A stretch of 50,354 bases of DNA from Ectothiorhodospiraceae bacterium WFHF3C12 (GTDB lineage Bacteria > Pseudomonadota > Gammaproteobacteria > Nitrococcales > Nitrococcaceae): positions 1-50,354 of the forward strand of contig JACDUA010000028.1 in NCBI GenBank assembly GCA_013519935.1, in the 5' to 3' direction. Under the pieces are notes generated by a model. That model searched no databases. It had not been told where the DNA came from and worked only from the letters and a program-made list of their open reading frames with translations. The position numbers were made by a program, and so were the translations under genes. Of this stretch, positions 9,142 to 18,017 are shown piece by piece; the first letter of the stretch is position 1, and each line of letters begins with the position of its first letter.

Positions 9142-9639
9142 ATGGCCGGAGACAAGCCTTCCAGTAAAGACGCAATGAACGTCCGCTACCAGGTACCGCG
9201 CTACCAGCAGGCAAAGCCCAACTCGTGCTGGAACGCGGCGGCACAGATGATCTGGACGTACTGGCAGAGCGTGAGCGGCCGCCAGGGTCCCATGTGGACC
9301 CATACACAAGCGTACGAGCGCGCCGACACCACGGGGCTCTATCCCCAGGAGTTCGTAACCCTTGCCAGGCGCGTGGGCATGAAACCGGTGCCGGTAAACG
9401 GCTCGTTCAGCACCGAGAAGCTGGCCTCGCTTCTGCGCACCCACGGACCGCTCTGGTGCGCGGGGTACTGGTACGGCGTCGGACACGTCATTGTGCTCAC
9501 CGGCGTGGAGCCGGGGAAGGTGCACCTGAACGATCCGGATGGCGCCGTCGCCAAAACCGGCACACTGGCCTGGTTCAATGACAAGCTCGCCACGGCTGTC
9601 AGCGGCTGCCTTATGTGCAAGGACCCAACCCGGTATTGA
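9142..9639 (+). CDS. Papain-like (C39/C70-like fold) cysteine peptidase
   Basis: A 165-residue protein without a signal peptide. It shows the papain-like triad in order: Cys in NSCWNAAAQM (about residue 29), His in VGHVIVLTGV (about residue 115), and Asp/Asn in VHLNDPD (about 130). The sequence YQQAKPNSCWNAAAQMIWTY is characteristic of the papain-like cysteine protease families that include AvrRpt2-type and C39-like enzymes. A GGGGAGG ribosome site precedes ATG 9142. The length equals a single catalytic domain. It is transcribed alone, between the surface-protein operon and the marR gene. The nearby vgrG makes a secreted effector or bacteriocin-processing role possible, but nothing in the sequence proves it. 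Confidence 0.7.
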   Translation: MAGDKPSSKDAMNVRYQVPRYQQAKPNSCWNAAAQMIWTYWQSVSGRQGPMWTHTQAYERADTTGLYPQEFVTLARRVGMKPVPVNGSFSTEKLASLLRTHGPLWCAGYWYGVGHVIVLTGVEPGKVHLNDPDGAVAKTGTLAWFNDKLATAVSGCLMCKDPTRY

Positions 9640-9957
9640 CGGGGGCACGGCAGTCAGTCAATGCACCCGCCAAGCGGACGCTTCTGAGGCTCGCGGGGAG
9701 TGGAACCTCGGTGGGGGAGCAGCCTGAAAGGTCATGAGCCCTGATCCAGTTGATGTTGGGCTTTCAGGCCCCCGGCTTCGTGGTTGACTGAAGCGCGCAT
9801 ACCCAGGCGCAGCATCGTCCACGCCCCGGTTATATCCCCCACCCTCGTACCAGTCAGCAGTGCAGCTCTTCCCCGCAGTGACCGGTGAAGGCCGTCTTCC
9901 GTTACAATCAACGCACCTCTGTAGAGGCATCACCTTATTTTTGCGGATTCTTCTTCT
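9640..9957. promoter_or_regulatory. Intergenic region upstream of marR
   Basis: 318 bases with no gene seen. TACAAT at 9903-9908 is a good -10 for the marR gene. The best -35 is a weak TGACCG at 9879, 18 nt upstream. The marR ATG has no clear Shine-Dalgarno sequence (it is preceded by a pyrimidine-rich CTTCTTCT), so translation may be weak. Confidence 0.35.
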
Positions 9958-10455
9958 ATGAGCCCGGAACATGAAAACGCCCGCGCCCACGGCGACGCCG
10001 ACGACAGGCTGGAGCTTGACCGGTTCGTGCCCTACCGGCTCGCGGTCCTCGCCGACTGGGTGAGCCGCTCCCTGGCGCGCACCTATCAGCACCGGTTCGG
10101 CATCACCATCCCGGAGTGGCGCATCCTGGCCAATCTCGCCCGGGAGGAGCCTCTGTCCGCCGGGGAGCTGAGTGAGCGGGCCAATCTCGAGAAACCACGG
10201 GTCAGCCGGGCGTTACAGCGCATGACACGGGTCGGGCTCATCGATCGCGAGCCTTCGGTGGCGGACCAGCGGGTCGCGGTTATCCGAATGAGCGGCAAGG
10301 GCCGCGACCTCTACCGGCAGATCGAACCACTGGCGCTGAGCTGGGAGCAGGAAATGTTGTCGGGCCTGAGCGGGGCCGAGCGCATAGCACTGGACCAGTT
10401 GCTGGACCGGCTCGGCGAGCAGCTGGAACGCATGCACGGCCGCAACACGGGCTGA
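9958..10455 (+). CDS. MarR-family transcriptional regulator, probably of the homogentisate genes
   Basis: 165 residues with a MarR winged helix: the helix-turn-helix around residues 60-90 (LSAGELSERANLEKPRVSRA) and the wing with ADQRVAVIRMSGKG. Dimerisation helices lie at both ends. MarR dimers bind 16-20 bp palindromes and usually respond to phenolic ligands. Its neighbours are maiA and fah (convergent, 8 nt away) and hmgA, so control of homogentisate degradation is the likely job. Palindromes rich in TTAGTT/GAAAC in the fah-hmgA divergent promoter region (about 12144-12232) are candidate operators. Start ATG 9958; an alternative in-frame start is not obvious. Confidence 0.85.
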   Translation: MSPEHENARAHGDADDRLELDRFVPYRLAVLADWVSRSLARTYQHRFGITIPEWRILANLAREEPLSAGELSERANLEKPRVSRALQRMTRVGLIDREPSVADQRVAVIRMSGKGRDLYRQIEPLALSWEQEMLSGLSGAERIALDQLLDRLGEQLERMHGRNTG

Positions 10456-10467
10456 AGCCCGCTTCAG
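10452..10467. repeat. Inverted repeat between convergent marR and maiA
   Basis: CTGAAG-CCCG-CTTCAG is a perfect 6-bp stem with a 4-nt loop. It covers the stop codons of both genes. It could act as a weak bidirectional termination or stabilising hairpin; there is no T-tract. Confidence 0.35.
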
Positions 10468-11105
10468 ACTGCGTCGGGCTGATTCTCCGGCCGGGCCCGT
10501 TCGAACGCCGGCAAGCGCTCACAGGCCTCGTGCACCCGCCTTATGGCCGGGTACTCGTCCAGATCCACCTCGAAGCGGTTGGCGTTGTAGACCTGTGGTA
10601 CGAGGCAGACGTCGGCGAGTGTCAGGTTGTCTCCGAGGCAGTACGGCCCGGATTGGCTCTCGGCTTGGAGCAGGGCCTCCAGCGCCCGGAATCCCTCGTG
10701 TATCCAGTGGTGATACCACTGCGTCTTCTGCGCCTCGGCGACGGACAGCGGACCGGTGAGGTACTTCAGCACGCGCAGGTTGTTGAGGGGATGGATGTCG
10801 CAGGCAACGATCTCCGCAATGGCACGCACCCGGGCCCGCGCCTCGGGGTCCGCCGGCAGCAGCGGCGGTTCCGGCCAGGCCTCGTCCAGATACTCGCAAA
10901 TCGCCAGGGACTGGGTGAGCCGGGCGGATCCCGTGTCCAGCGTCGGCACCAGGCACTGGGCGTTGATGCCGGCGTAGCCGGCGCCGGCCTGCTCGCCTTC
11001 GCGCAGGTTCACGGGCACAGACTCGTACGCCAGCCCCTTGAGATTCAGAGCAATCCGCACCCGGTACGCGGCCGACGAACGGAAGTAGTCGTAGAGGCGC
11101 ATCAT
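10464..11105 (-). CDS. maiA: Maleylacetoacetate isomerase (zeta-class GST)
   Basis: Converts maleylacetoacetate to fumarylacetoacetate with glutathione, the step after HmgA. 213 residues. The N-terminal thioredoxin fold carries the zeta-GST signature YFRSSAAYRVRIALN (Ser-Ser-Cys in many homologues, here SSA) and the glutathione site VPTLDTG...LTQSLAICEYL. The helical C-terminal domain has DIHPLNNLRVLKYL. The ATG overlaps the fah stop codon (ATGA), so the two are translationally coupled. Length is normal. Together with fah and the divergent hmgA it completes the homogentisate to fumarate plus acetoacetate pathway. Confidence 0.92.
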   Translation of the reverse strand: MMRLYDYFRSSAAYRVRIALNLKGLAYESVPVNLREGEQAGAGYAGINAQCLVPTLDTGSARLTQSLAICEYLDEAWPEPPLLPADPEARARVRAIAEIVACDIHPLNNLRVLKYLTGPLSVAEAQKTQWYHHWIHEGFRALEALLQAESQSGPYCLGDNLTLADVCLVPQVYNANRFEVDLDEYPAIRRVHEACERLPAFERARPENQPDAV

Positions 11106-12085
11106 GGCCGGTATTCCCGCACCTGCTGGTCGATGGCACCAAAGATATCCCGGCCGTCGGCGTCATGCATCTCGATGCGCACCCGGTCGCCGAAGCGCAT
11201 GAACGGCGTGCTTGGCTCGCCGGCATCCAGGGTTTCCAGCATCCGCTTCTCGCCGATACAGCAGGACCCGAGGCTCCGGTCGTAATTCGACACGGTGCCG
11301 GAGCCTACGATACTGCCGGCCTCCATGAACCGCGTCCGGGCCGCGTGGCTTATCAGGCGCGGGAAATCGAAGGTCATGTCGACCCCTGCCTGGGGATGGC
11401 CGAAACGCTCGCCGTTGAAATGTACCTGGATGGGCAGATGCACGCGGGCACCGTCCCAGGCCGCGCCGAGCTCGTCGGGCGTCACGGCCACCGGTGAGAA
11501 TGCCGACGCCGGCTTGGCCTGGAAGAAACCGAAGCCCTTGCCCAGCTCGCCGGGAATGAGGTTGCGCAGCGAAACGTCGTTGACCAGCATGAGCAGCTTG
11601 ATGTGTTCGCCCGCCCGCTCCGGCGTCACGCCCATGGGCACGTCGTCGGTGACCACGGCGATCTCCGCCTCGAAGTCGATGCCCCAGTCCTCGCTGGCGG
11701 CGAGAATGTCTTCCCGGGGTCCGATGAAGGAGTCGGAGCCGCCCTGGTACATGAGGGGGTCGCTCCAGAAGCTCTCGGGCATTTGCGCGCCCCGCGCCTT
11801 GCGCACCAGCTCCACGTGGTTCACGTAGGCGCTGCCGTCCGCCCACTGAAACGCCCGCGGCAGCGGCGACGCCAGGCGGGAAACGTCGACATCGAATGCG
11901 CCTGACGCTTCTCCTGCATTGAGCGCCCGGTAGATTTCCTCCAACCGCGGCGCGGTCCGGTGCCAGTCGTCCAGCGCTGCCTGCATGGTCGGCGCGATGC
12001 CCTCGACCATCACCGCGCGGGACAGGTCCTTAGAGACCACAAGCAGCTTCCCGTCGCGTCCCTCGTTGAGCGAGGCCAGTTTCAT
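11102..12085 (-). CDS. Fumarylacetoacetase family hydrolase
   Basis: 327 residues. It cleaves fumarylacetoacetate to fumarate and acetoacetate, the last step of homogentisate degradation. The FAH catalytic fold is seen in the metal-binding acidic motif DFEAEIAVVTDDVP, in MLVNDVSLRNLIPGE, and in GSGTVSNYDRSLGSCCIGEKRM. The N-terminal MKLASLNEGRDGKLLVVS is typical of the short bacterial form (about 330 residues). ATG 12085 is preceded by GAGGAA at 6 nt; the frame extends upstream to 12202 but crosses the promoter region. First gene of the fah-maiA pair, divergent from hmgA. Confidence 0.9.
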   Translation of the reverse strand: MKLASLNEGRDGKLLVVSKDLSRAVMVEGIAPTMQAALDDWHRTAPRLEEIYRALNAGEASGAFDVDVSRLASPLPRAFQWADGSAYVNHVELVRKARGAQMPESFWSDPLMYQGGSDSFIGPREDILAASEDWGIDFEAEIAVVTDDVPMGVTPERAGEHIKLLMLVNDVSLRNLIPGELGKGFGFFQAKPASAFSPVAVTPDELGAAWDGARVHLPIQVHFNGERFGHPQAGVDMTFDFPRLISHAARTRFMEAGSIVGSGTVSNYDRSLGSCCIGEKRMLETLDAGEPSTPFMRFGDRVRIEMHDADGRDIFGAIDQQVREYRP

Positions 12086-12302
12086 TCCGGGTTCCTCATT
12101 CTTTCGCGGCGACGCGGCACGTTGTTCCGCCTGCCGCGCCGGATTAGTTTCGACGAAAACCGATTTGAGCATAAACGCTCCGCGAGCAGCCAGTCCAGGC
12201 ATGACCCGCTATATTGTTTCGATCGCAACTAATTGACGTTAACATACCTCTTTACAGACACCCGCCCGGCGCATACCGGGCACCGGAGGAGGAAGGTGCG
12301 AG
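12086..12302. promoter_or_regulatory. Divergent hmgA/fah promoter region with two candidate operators
   Basis: Two AT-rich dyads stand out in GC-rich DNA. Site A (12144-12160) has TTTCGACGAAA at its centre, preceded by TTAG. Site B (12214-12232) contains GTTTCGATCGCAAC (12216-12229) and ends AACTAA. Site B is nearly identical to a dyad upstream of the chemoreceptor gene (35850-35863). They are candidate sites for the nearby MarR regulator. The hmgA ribosome site is GGAGGAGGAAGG. Confidence 0.5.
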
Positions 12303-13601
12303 ATGAGTGAGGACAACCGGGCATATCTCAGCGGCTTTCGAAATTTCTTCGAGACGGAGGCCGAATCCGGCATCCTTCCCGTGGGCCGAAACTCGCCGCA
12401 GCGGCTGCCGGGCGATCTCTACGCGGAACAGCTCAGCGGTACGGCGTTCACGGCACCCCGCCCCACCAACCTGCGCAGCTGGCTCTACCGCGTTCAGCCG
12501 TCGGTGGTGCAGTCGGGCTACAGCCGGATCCGCCTAGGCCACGTCGAGGCCCCGGAGGCGACACCGGCCGACCCCAACCAGCTTCGCTGGGACCCGCTTC
12601 CCCTGCCGGAGACGCCGACGGATCTCCTGGAGGGGCTGTTCAACATGGCGGCCTGCGGGGACGCGTGGGCGCAGAGCGGCGCCACGGTCTATCTATACGC
12701 CTGCAACCGTTCCATGGACGAGCGCTTCTTCTACAGCGCCGATGGCGAGTGGCTGATCGTGCCGCAGCAGGGCGCGCTGGAGATCCGTACGGAGATGGGC
12801 GAGATGGCGGTGCAACCCGGTGAGATCGCGCTGCTGCCCCGGGGTGTCAAATTCCAGGTCCAGCTGTCCGAAGCGACCGCTCGCGGCTATATCTGCGAGA
12901 ACCACGGCGCCTTCTTCCGGCTGCCCGACCTCGGCCCCATAGGGGCCAACGGCCTGGCCAACCCGCGCGATTTCCTAACCCCCGTGGCCGCCTACGAGCA
13001 GCGTCGGGGCGACTTCGAGCTGGTCGCCAAGTTCGGCGGCAACCTGTGGGCCTGTCAACTCGACCACTCGCCGCTGGACGTGGTGGCCTGGCACGGCAAC
13101 TATCATCCGTGCAAGTACGACCTCGCCCGGTTCAACGTCATCAATACGGTAAGCTTCGACCACCCGGATCCCTCGATCTTCACGGTGCTGACCGCGCCCT
13201 CGGAGGTTCCCGGGACGGCCAACATCGATTTCGTGATCTTCCCGCCCCGGTGGATGGTCGCCGAGGACACCTTCCGGCCGCCCTACTTCCACCGCAACGT
13301 GATGAGCGAGTTCATGGGGCTGGTCCACGGCGTCTACGATGCGAAGGCCGAGGGCTTCGAGCCGGGCGGCGCGAGCCTGCACAACTGCATGAGCCCCCAC
13401 GGGCCGGATGCCGAGACCTTCGAGAAGGCCAGTACCGCGGAGCTGGAGCCGGTCTATCAGGGGGATACCCTGGCCTTCATGTTCGAGTCGCGCTATGTCT
13501 TCCGCCCCACCGAGCAGGCCCTGACGGCGGACTTCCGCCAGGGCGACTACCTCGAGGTCTGGCAGGGGCTGAAGCCGCATTACCCCGACGGCATGAAATA
13601 G
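12303..13601 (+). CDS. hmgA: Homogentisate 1,2-dioxygenase
   Basis: Opens the ring of homogentisate with O2 and Fe(II) to give maleylacetoacetate. 432 residues, the usual length. The start of the protein ([13 protein letters not shown]) is characteristic. The iron ligands are visible as H330 and E336 ([12 protein letters not shown]) and H366 (NCMSPHGPD), in good agreement with the known His-Glu-His set. Other family motifs are [11 protein letters not shown] and YKYDLARFN-like [11 protein letters not shown]. Strong ribosome site (GGAGGAGGAAGG). Divergent from fah-maiA. No 4-hydroxyphenylpyruvate dioxygenase is in the window, so homogentisate may come from another source (see the flavin monooxygenase at 19656-21416). 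Confidence 0.97.
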   Translation: MSEDNRAYLSGFRNFFETEAESGILPVGRNSPQRLPGDLYAEQLSGTAFTAPRPTNLRSWLYRVQPSVVQSGYSRIRLGHVEAPEATPADPNQLRWDPLPLPETPTDLLEGLFNMAACGDAWAQSGATVYLYACNRSMDERFFYSADGEWLIVPQQGALEIRTEMGEMAVQPGEIALLPRGVKFQVQLSEATARGYICENHGAFFRLPDLGPIGANGLANPRDFLTPVAAYEQRRGDFELVAKFGGNLWACQLDHSPLDVVAWHGNYHPCKYDLARFNVINTVSFDHPDPSIFTVLTAPSEVPGTANIDFVIFPPRWMVAEDTFRPPYFHRNVMSEFMGLVHGVYDAKAEGFEPGGASLHNCMSPHGPDAETFEKASTAELEPVYQGDTLAFMFESRYVFRPTEQALTADFRQGDYLEVWQGLKPHYPDGMK

Positions 13602-13671
13602 CGCAGGAGCCGCGGCGAAGGGGCGCCATTGCGCGCCCGCCGCATGAAGGCGATACCCGGCGCCGGGGGCG

Positions 13672-14286
13672 TCAGTCCGACTGCGGCTGGTCACGCAACC
13701 GGTAGAGTGGCTCGACGTCCGAGACGTCGAGCCGCTGCCGGTCCGCCTCGGGCTCGGCGAGGGGCGTGACCTCCACCATCGAGCGACGGCTGCGCCGTGT
13801 GAGCTCCTGATAGGTCCGCGTGCCCTCGACCTTCCACTGGATCTCCTCCTCGCTGAGCGCGCGGACCACTTTTGCCGGGACGCCGACGACGAGGCTGCGC
13901 TCCGGCAACCGCGTGTCGGCCTTCACGAAGGCGGAAGCCGCGACGATGGTGGATTCCCCCACCACGGCGTTGTCCATGACCACGGCATTCATGCCCACCA
14001 TGGCGTTGCGGGAGACATGACAACCATGCAGGACCGCCCCGTGGCCGATGTGGCCGTCCTCCTCGACGACGGTGTCGGTACCCGGAAAGCCGTGCATGAC
14101 GCAGGTATCCTGGAGATTGCTGCCCGTTTCCAGGACGAGCCGCCCGAAGTCGCCGCGCAGCGAGGCGCAGGGCCCGACATAGACGCCGGGCCGCACGATG
14201 ACGTCGCCGATCAGAACCGCCGTGGGATGCACGTAGGCATCCGGATGGACCACGGGCTTGAGCCCGTCGATGCTGTAGCAGGGCAT
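13672..14286 (-). CDS. paaY: PaaY-like hexapeptide-repeat thioesterase / gamma-carbonic anhydrase fold
   Basis: Left-handed beta-helix protein. PaaY hydrolyses dead-end CoA thioesters of the phenylacetate pathway. 204 residues from ATG 14286 ([15 protein letters not shown]), which follows GAGGA by 8 nt; the frame extends upstream into paaN but those residues are not family-like. Hexapeptide repeats run through residues ~15-150 with the metal-binding His in [10 protein letters not shown] and [11 protein letters not shown]. The C-terminal [18 protein letters not shown] is typical of PaaY. It begins 11 nt after the paaN stop, so paaN-paaY form an operon. Confidence 0.9.
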   Translation of the reverse strand: MPCYSIDGLKPVVHPDAYVHPTAVLIGDVIVRPGVYVGPCASLRGDFGRLVLETGSNLQDTCVMHGFPGTDTVVEEDGHIGHGAVLHGCHVSRNAMVGMNAVVMDNAVVGESTIVAASAFVKADTRLPERSLVVGVPAKVVRALSEEEIQWKVEGTRTYQELTRRSRRSMVEVTPLAEPEADRQRLDVSDVEPLYRLRDQPQSD

Positions 14287-14297
14287 GTTCCGTATCC

Positions 14298-15968
14298 TCA
14301 GGCGGCCGCGTGCCGACGGCTTTCCACCACCCGGAAGCGGTTGGCGACGAAGGCGCTGTCGCACAGGCAGGCGTTGGCCGACGGATTGCCGCCGGTGGCG
14401 TGGAAATCGCTGAACGCGGCCGTCTGATTGACGAATACCCCGCCCGTGAGATTGCAGGACAGCGCCACGCCGGCGTCCAGCGCGGCCGTCTCCATGGCGT
14501 CGAGAACGGATTCGCTCGTGGAGTAGATGCCCCAGGTGATAGCGCCCTTCTCCCGGCCAAGCCCGCGTGCCTTTTCAATGCTATCTTCCGTGGAGTCCGT
14601 GGCGATCAGGAACGAGATCGGCCCGAACATTTCCCGGCTGTACTTCGCCACCTCGCTGCCGTCCAGCTTCACGATCACCGGGGTACGCACCCGCGCACCG
14701 GGGAACTCGGGGTGCTCGCGCGCCTCGGAGGCCAGAACCACCTCACCCAGGCCCGCCGCCTCGTCAATGCGCTTGGCGGTAACCTCCGACTGCACGGCGC
14801 CCAGCACGGCACAGGCCCGGTCGTTGTCGGAGAGGAATTTGCCCACGCCTTCGGCGATGGCTTTCGCCACCTCGTCGAACCCCAGATGGCCCTGGTCGGT
14901 TTCGATACCGTCGCGCGGGATGAAGATGTCCTGGGGCGTGGTGCACATCTGGCCGGAATAGAGCGACAGGGAGAACGACAGATTGCGGATCATGCCCTTC
15001 AGGTCATCGGTGGAATCGATAACGATGCAGTTGACGCCGGCCTTCTCGGTATAGACTTCCGCCTGGCGCGCATTGTCCTCCAGCCAGTTGCCGAATTCGC
15101 TGCTGCCGGTGAAGTCGATGATCCTGATCTCGGGCCGCAGGGCCAGCTCCTTGGTGACGGGCTTCTCGCGCTCGTCCACCACCAGGGACACGATCCACGG
15201 ATCAAAGCCGGCTTCCTTCAACACCTCCTGGGCCACCTTCACGGTGATGGCGAAGGGCAGCACCGTGTCGGGATGCGGCTTGACCACCACCGGATTCCCC
15301 GTGACGAGACTGGCGAACAGGCCCGGGTAGCCGTTCCAGGTCGGGAACGTGGACACGCCCACGTTCAGAGCGATCCCCCGCGGGATGACATGGAAGCGCT
15401 TGTCCATTCGCAGCGGATCGTGCTTGCCCTGGGGCTTCACCCAGCTCGCCTCGGCCGGCGTCCGCGTCATGGCCTCATAGGCGTAGGCCACGGCCTCAAG
15501 GCCGCGATCCTGGGCGTGAGTGCCGCCTGCCTGGAAGGCCATGGCAAAGCCCTGCCCAGTGGTGTGCATGACGGCATGGGCCAGCTCGAAACTGCGCTGA
15601 TTGAGCCGATGCAGTATCTCCAGGCAGACACCGGCCCGGACCTGCGGCCCGGCATCCCGCCAAGAGGCTATCGACGACTCCATCGCGGGAATCAGCTGAT
15701 CGATGTCCACCTGCGGGTACTTGATGCCCAGCTCGAAGCCGTAAGGTGACACCTCGCCCCCGACCTCTCCCGTGATTCCGGGCATTTCCAGGCTGAAGGG
15801 GCTATTCAGCATCGCCTCGAAAGCCGCCTTGCCCTCCGCCGGAGCGCTCTCGCCATAGACCTTGCCGCTGGGTGCCTCGGGGTACGGGGACCAGTACTCG
15901 CGCGTATGCGTGGCCTCGATGGCTTTCTCCAGGGTCTCCCGGTGCTGGTCGTAAAAGCGGGTCGTCAT
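14298..15968 (-). CDS. paaN: Phenylacetic acid degradation protein PaaN (aldehyde dehydrogenase type)
   Basis: 556 residues of aldehyde dehydrogenase fold, matching the single-domain PaaN group; it lacks the MaoC-like hydratase domain of the fused PaaZ. The presumed catalytic Cys is in [14 protein letters not shown], the NAD-binding part has [14 protein letters not shown] and [13 protein letters not shown], and [13 protein letters not shown] is conserved in PaaN. In PaaZ the aldehyde dehydrogenase oxidises the semialdehyde made when the oxepin ring is hydrolysed; the hydratase activity must be supplied by another protein not seen here. ATG 15968 follows GGAGGA. Followed by paaY; divergent from paaG. 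Confidence 0.9.
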   Translation of the reverse strand: MTTRFYDQHRETLEKAIEATHTREYWSPYPEAPSGKVYGESAPAEGKAAFEAMLNSPFSLEMPGITGEVGGEVSPYGFELGIKYPQVDIDQLIPAMESSIASWRDAGPQVRAGVCLEILHRLNQRSFELAHAVMHTTGQGFAMAFQAGGTHAQDRGLEAVAYAYEAMTRTPAEASWVKPQGKHDPLRMDKRFHVIPRGIALNVGVSTFPTWNGYPGLFASLVTGNPVVVKPHPDTVLPFAITVKVAQEVLKEAGFDPWIVSLVVDEREKPVTKELALRPEIRIIDFTGSSEFGNWLEDNARQAEVYTEKAGVNCIVIDSTDDLKGMIRNLSFSLSLYSGQMCTTPQDIFIPRDGIETDQGHLGFDEVAKAIAEGVGKFLSDNDRACAVLGAVQSEVTAKRIDEAAGLGEVVLASEAREHPEFPGARVRTPVIVKLDGSEVAKYSREMFGPISFLIATDSTEDSIEKARGLGREKGAITWGIYSTSESVLDAMETAALDAGVALSCNLTGGVFVNQTAAFSDFHATGGNPSANACLCDSAFVANRFRVVESRRHAAA

Positions 15969-16584
15969 GGTCGTTCTCCTCCATTGGTGCTAACCCACGG
16001 CGCCACCGGAAGCGACACTCGGGATACTGCCGGCATCGCTTCACCGTGACACGTCCGACGGACGCACTGCGTTCAGGCGCGCCGTGGGCTGGCATGTTCT
16101 GTTCTCCGGCACCGGTGCGGGCCCAGGTGGTGGCCGCGATCCCGGCAAGGCCGGTCATTGGGCTTCGCGTCTCTCGTGGAGCGAACGCTCCTGGCTATTT
16201 TGATACGTCATTGACTCATGTCAATGCAGTTCTTGTATCTCATTCATGGCTTGTGTACCTTTTTTAGAACAACCTCAAGATGTCGCTTCAGCGACACCAA
16301 GGGAGACTGGAGGAGACGAGGAGAAACGCCATGAAGTACGCCTTTCCCGTCTATTCGTGCGAGAAGGCCTCCCGGCGGCGAAGACTGCCTCCCCCGTCCG
16401 CCCACGGTGTCGGAGCCGTCACACCAACGGCTTAACGTGATACAGAAACGGCCACGCCCTGAGGCCACACAAAAATCATTAACGCCAACACCCGAAGGCG
16501 CCCGGGACCCGAGCGGTCCCCTCGGCACCTTCCCGTAACGGCCACAGAGCGGCCGTGTTGGCACGGCAGAACAGGCGAGACGAG
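15969..16584. promoter_or_regulatory. Divergent paaN/paaG control region
   Basis: About 615 bases. It contains a perfect dyad CATTGAC-TCAT-GTCAATG at 16209-16226, a TTTTGATACG element at 16198-16207 (its reverse complement, CGTATCAAAA, resembles elements upstream of paaA, the binding-protein gene and livH), and a palindrome GGAGCGAACGCTCC at 16178-16191. A 34-codon open frame with a good ribosome site lies at 16331-16435 but is not a recognisable gene. Confidence 0.45.
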
Positions 16585-17376
16585 ATGAGCTACGAGAACA
16601 TCGAACTGGAGATCGCCGACGGCGTCGCGACGTTGACGCTGAACCGGCCCAAGAGCCTCAACAGTTTCAACGTGGCAATGCACGAAGAGGTGCGCGACGC
16701 CATGGATCGGGTCGCCGGGGACGCGACGGTGCGCTGTCTGCTGCTCACCGGCGCGGGCCGCGGTTTCTGCGCGGGCCAGGACCTTTCGGACCGGAACGTG
16801 CAGCCGGGTGACGAAGCCCCGGACCTGGGCCGCTCCATAGAGGACTACTACAACCCACTGATCCGCCGCCTCAAGACGCTGGAAATGCCCGTCGTCTGCG
16901 CGGTCAACGGTATCGCCGCCGGCGCGGGGGCCAACCTGGCCCTGGCCTGCGACATCGTCCTGGCCGGGCGTTCGGCGGCGTTCATCCAGGCCTTCTGCAA
17001 GATCGGGCTGCTGCCGGATTCCGGCGGCACCTGGCACCTGCCCCGCCTCGCCGGGCACGCCCGGGCCATGGGACTGGCGATGCTCGGCGACAAGCTGGAC
17101 GCGGAGCAGGCGGAGCGCTGGGGCCTGATCTGGAAATGCGTGGAGGACGACACGCTGCAGGCGCAAGCCCGGGAGCTCGCGGCTCACCTGGCCACCCAGC
17201 CGACACGCGGGCTTGCCCTGATCAAACAGGCCATCAACGCTTCCTGGGACAACACCCTGGACGCCCAGCTGGACCTGGAGCGTGACCTTCAGCGCGAGGC
17301 CGGCCGTACCGAGGACTACCGCGAGGGCGTGGCGGCGTTCATGGAGAAGCGCGCCGCGGCGTTCAAGGGCCGGTAG
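16585..17376 (+). CDS. paaG: 2-(1,2-epoxy-1,2-dihydrophenyl)acetyl-CoA isomerase PaaG
   Basis: Crotonase-fold enzyme that turns the ring-epoxide of phenylacetyl-CoA into the oxepin-CoA. 263 residues from ATG 16585 (MSYENIELE). Oxyanion-hole and active-site motifs are GAGRGFCAGQDLSDR, NGIAAGAGANLALACD and FCKIGLLPDSGGTW, where the Asp is the usual catalytic residue. AGQDLSDR distinguishes PaaG from generic enoyl-CoA hydratases (PaaF). The C-terminal helices KQAINASW and YREGVAAFMEKR are normal. First gene of a paaG-paaI-paaK group; spacing to paaI is 64 nt. Confidence 0.93.
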   Translation: MSYENIELEIADGVATLTLNRPKSLNSFNVAMHEEVRDAMDRVAGDATVRCLLLTGAGRGFCAGQDLSDRNVQPGDEAPDLGRSIEDYYNPLIRRLKTLEMPVVCAVNGIAAGAGANLALACDIVLAGRSAAFIQAFCKIGLLPDSGGTWHLPRLAGHARAMGLAMLGDKLDAEQAERWGLIWKCVEDDTLQAQARELAAHLATQPTRGLALIKQAINASWDNTLDAQLDLERDLQREAGRTEDYREGVAAFMEKRAAAFKGR

Positions 17377-17440
17377 CGGATGCGGGTGCGAGGCTGCCCC
17401 ACGAGGGCGTCACTGGCGGAACGCGGAGAACCTTAAGACT

Positions 17441-17905
17441 ATGTCTGAGCCAACGGGCAAGCGGCACAGCGCGCAAGAGGTGGCCGAGGCGTGCGCGAGT
17501 GCCATGTGGGAGGAGGACAAGGCCTCCCAGGGACTGGGGATGGAGATCGAAGCGATCGCGCCGGGCTTTGCCCGGCTTTCCATGACCGTGCGCGAGGATA
17601 TGGTCAACGGCCACAACATCTGCCACGGCGGGTTCATTTTCACCCTGGCGGACTCGACCTTCGCGTTTGCCTGCAATTACCGCAATTTCGTGACGGTGGC
17701 ATCCGGGGGCAGTGTCGACTTCGTGGCACCGGCGCGGCTGGGAGAGATCCTCACCGCCACGGGCGAGGAACGCACGCGCGCCGGCCGGACGGGCGTCTAC
17801 GACGTCCGCGTGGAGAACGGGGAGGGCCGGCTGGTGGCGCTGTTTCGGGGCCGCTCGCACCAGACCCGCAACCAGCTTGTACCCGGCCTGGAGGTCGGCG
17901 AATGA
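17441..17905 (+). CDS. paaI: Hydroxyphenylacetyl-CoA thioesterase PaaI
   Basis: Hotdog-fold thioesterase that removes CoA from misrouted ring-hydroxylated phenylacetyl-CoA. 154 residues from ATG 17441 (MSEPTGKRHS). The active-site signature NICHGGFIFTLADSTFAFA has the HGG...AD pattern of PaaI, and SGGSVDFVAPARLGE follows. A GGAGAA ribosome site lies about 12 nt upstream. Between paaG and paaK, all on the plus strand. Confidence 0.93.
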   Translation: MSEPTGKRHSAQEVAEACASAMWEEDKASQGLGMEIEAIAPGFARLSMTVREDMVNGHNICHGGFIFTLADSTFAFACNYRNFVTVASGGSVDFVAPARLGEILTATGEERTRAGRTGVYDVRVENGEGRLVALFRGRSHQTRNQLVPGLEVGE

Positions 17906-18017
17906 GCCGCTGATCGCCACCGCGTCACTGGGCGTGGCGCGGGCGCCCCAAACGGACTATTCCAGAGATATGACGGCATCCGCCGAGACGCGGAGCCCGG
18001 AGGAGGAGATTACGACG

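Noticed and set aside
13621-13638. GGGCGC/GCGCCC hairpin as hmgA terminator
   Set aside because: Six-bp stem with no T-tract in GC-rich DNA; too weak to call.
14310-15749. 479-codon plus-strand open frame
   Set aside because: Antisense to paaN, whose minus-strand product is clearly recognised.
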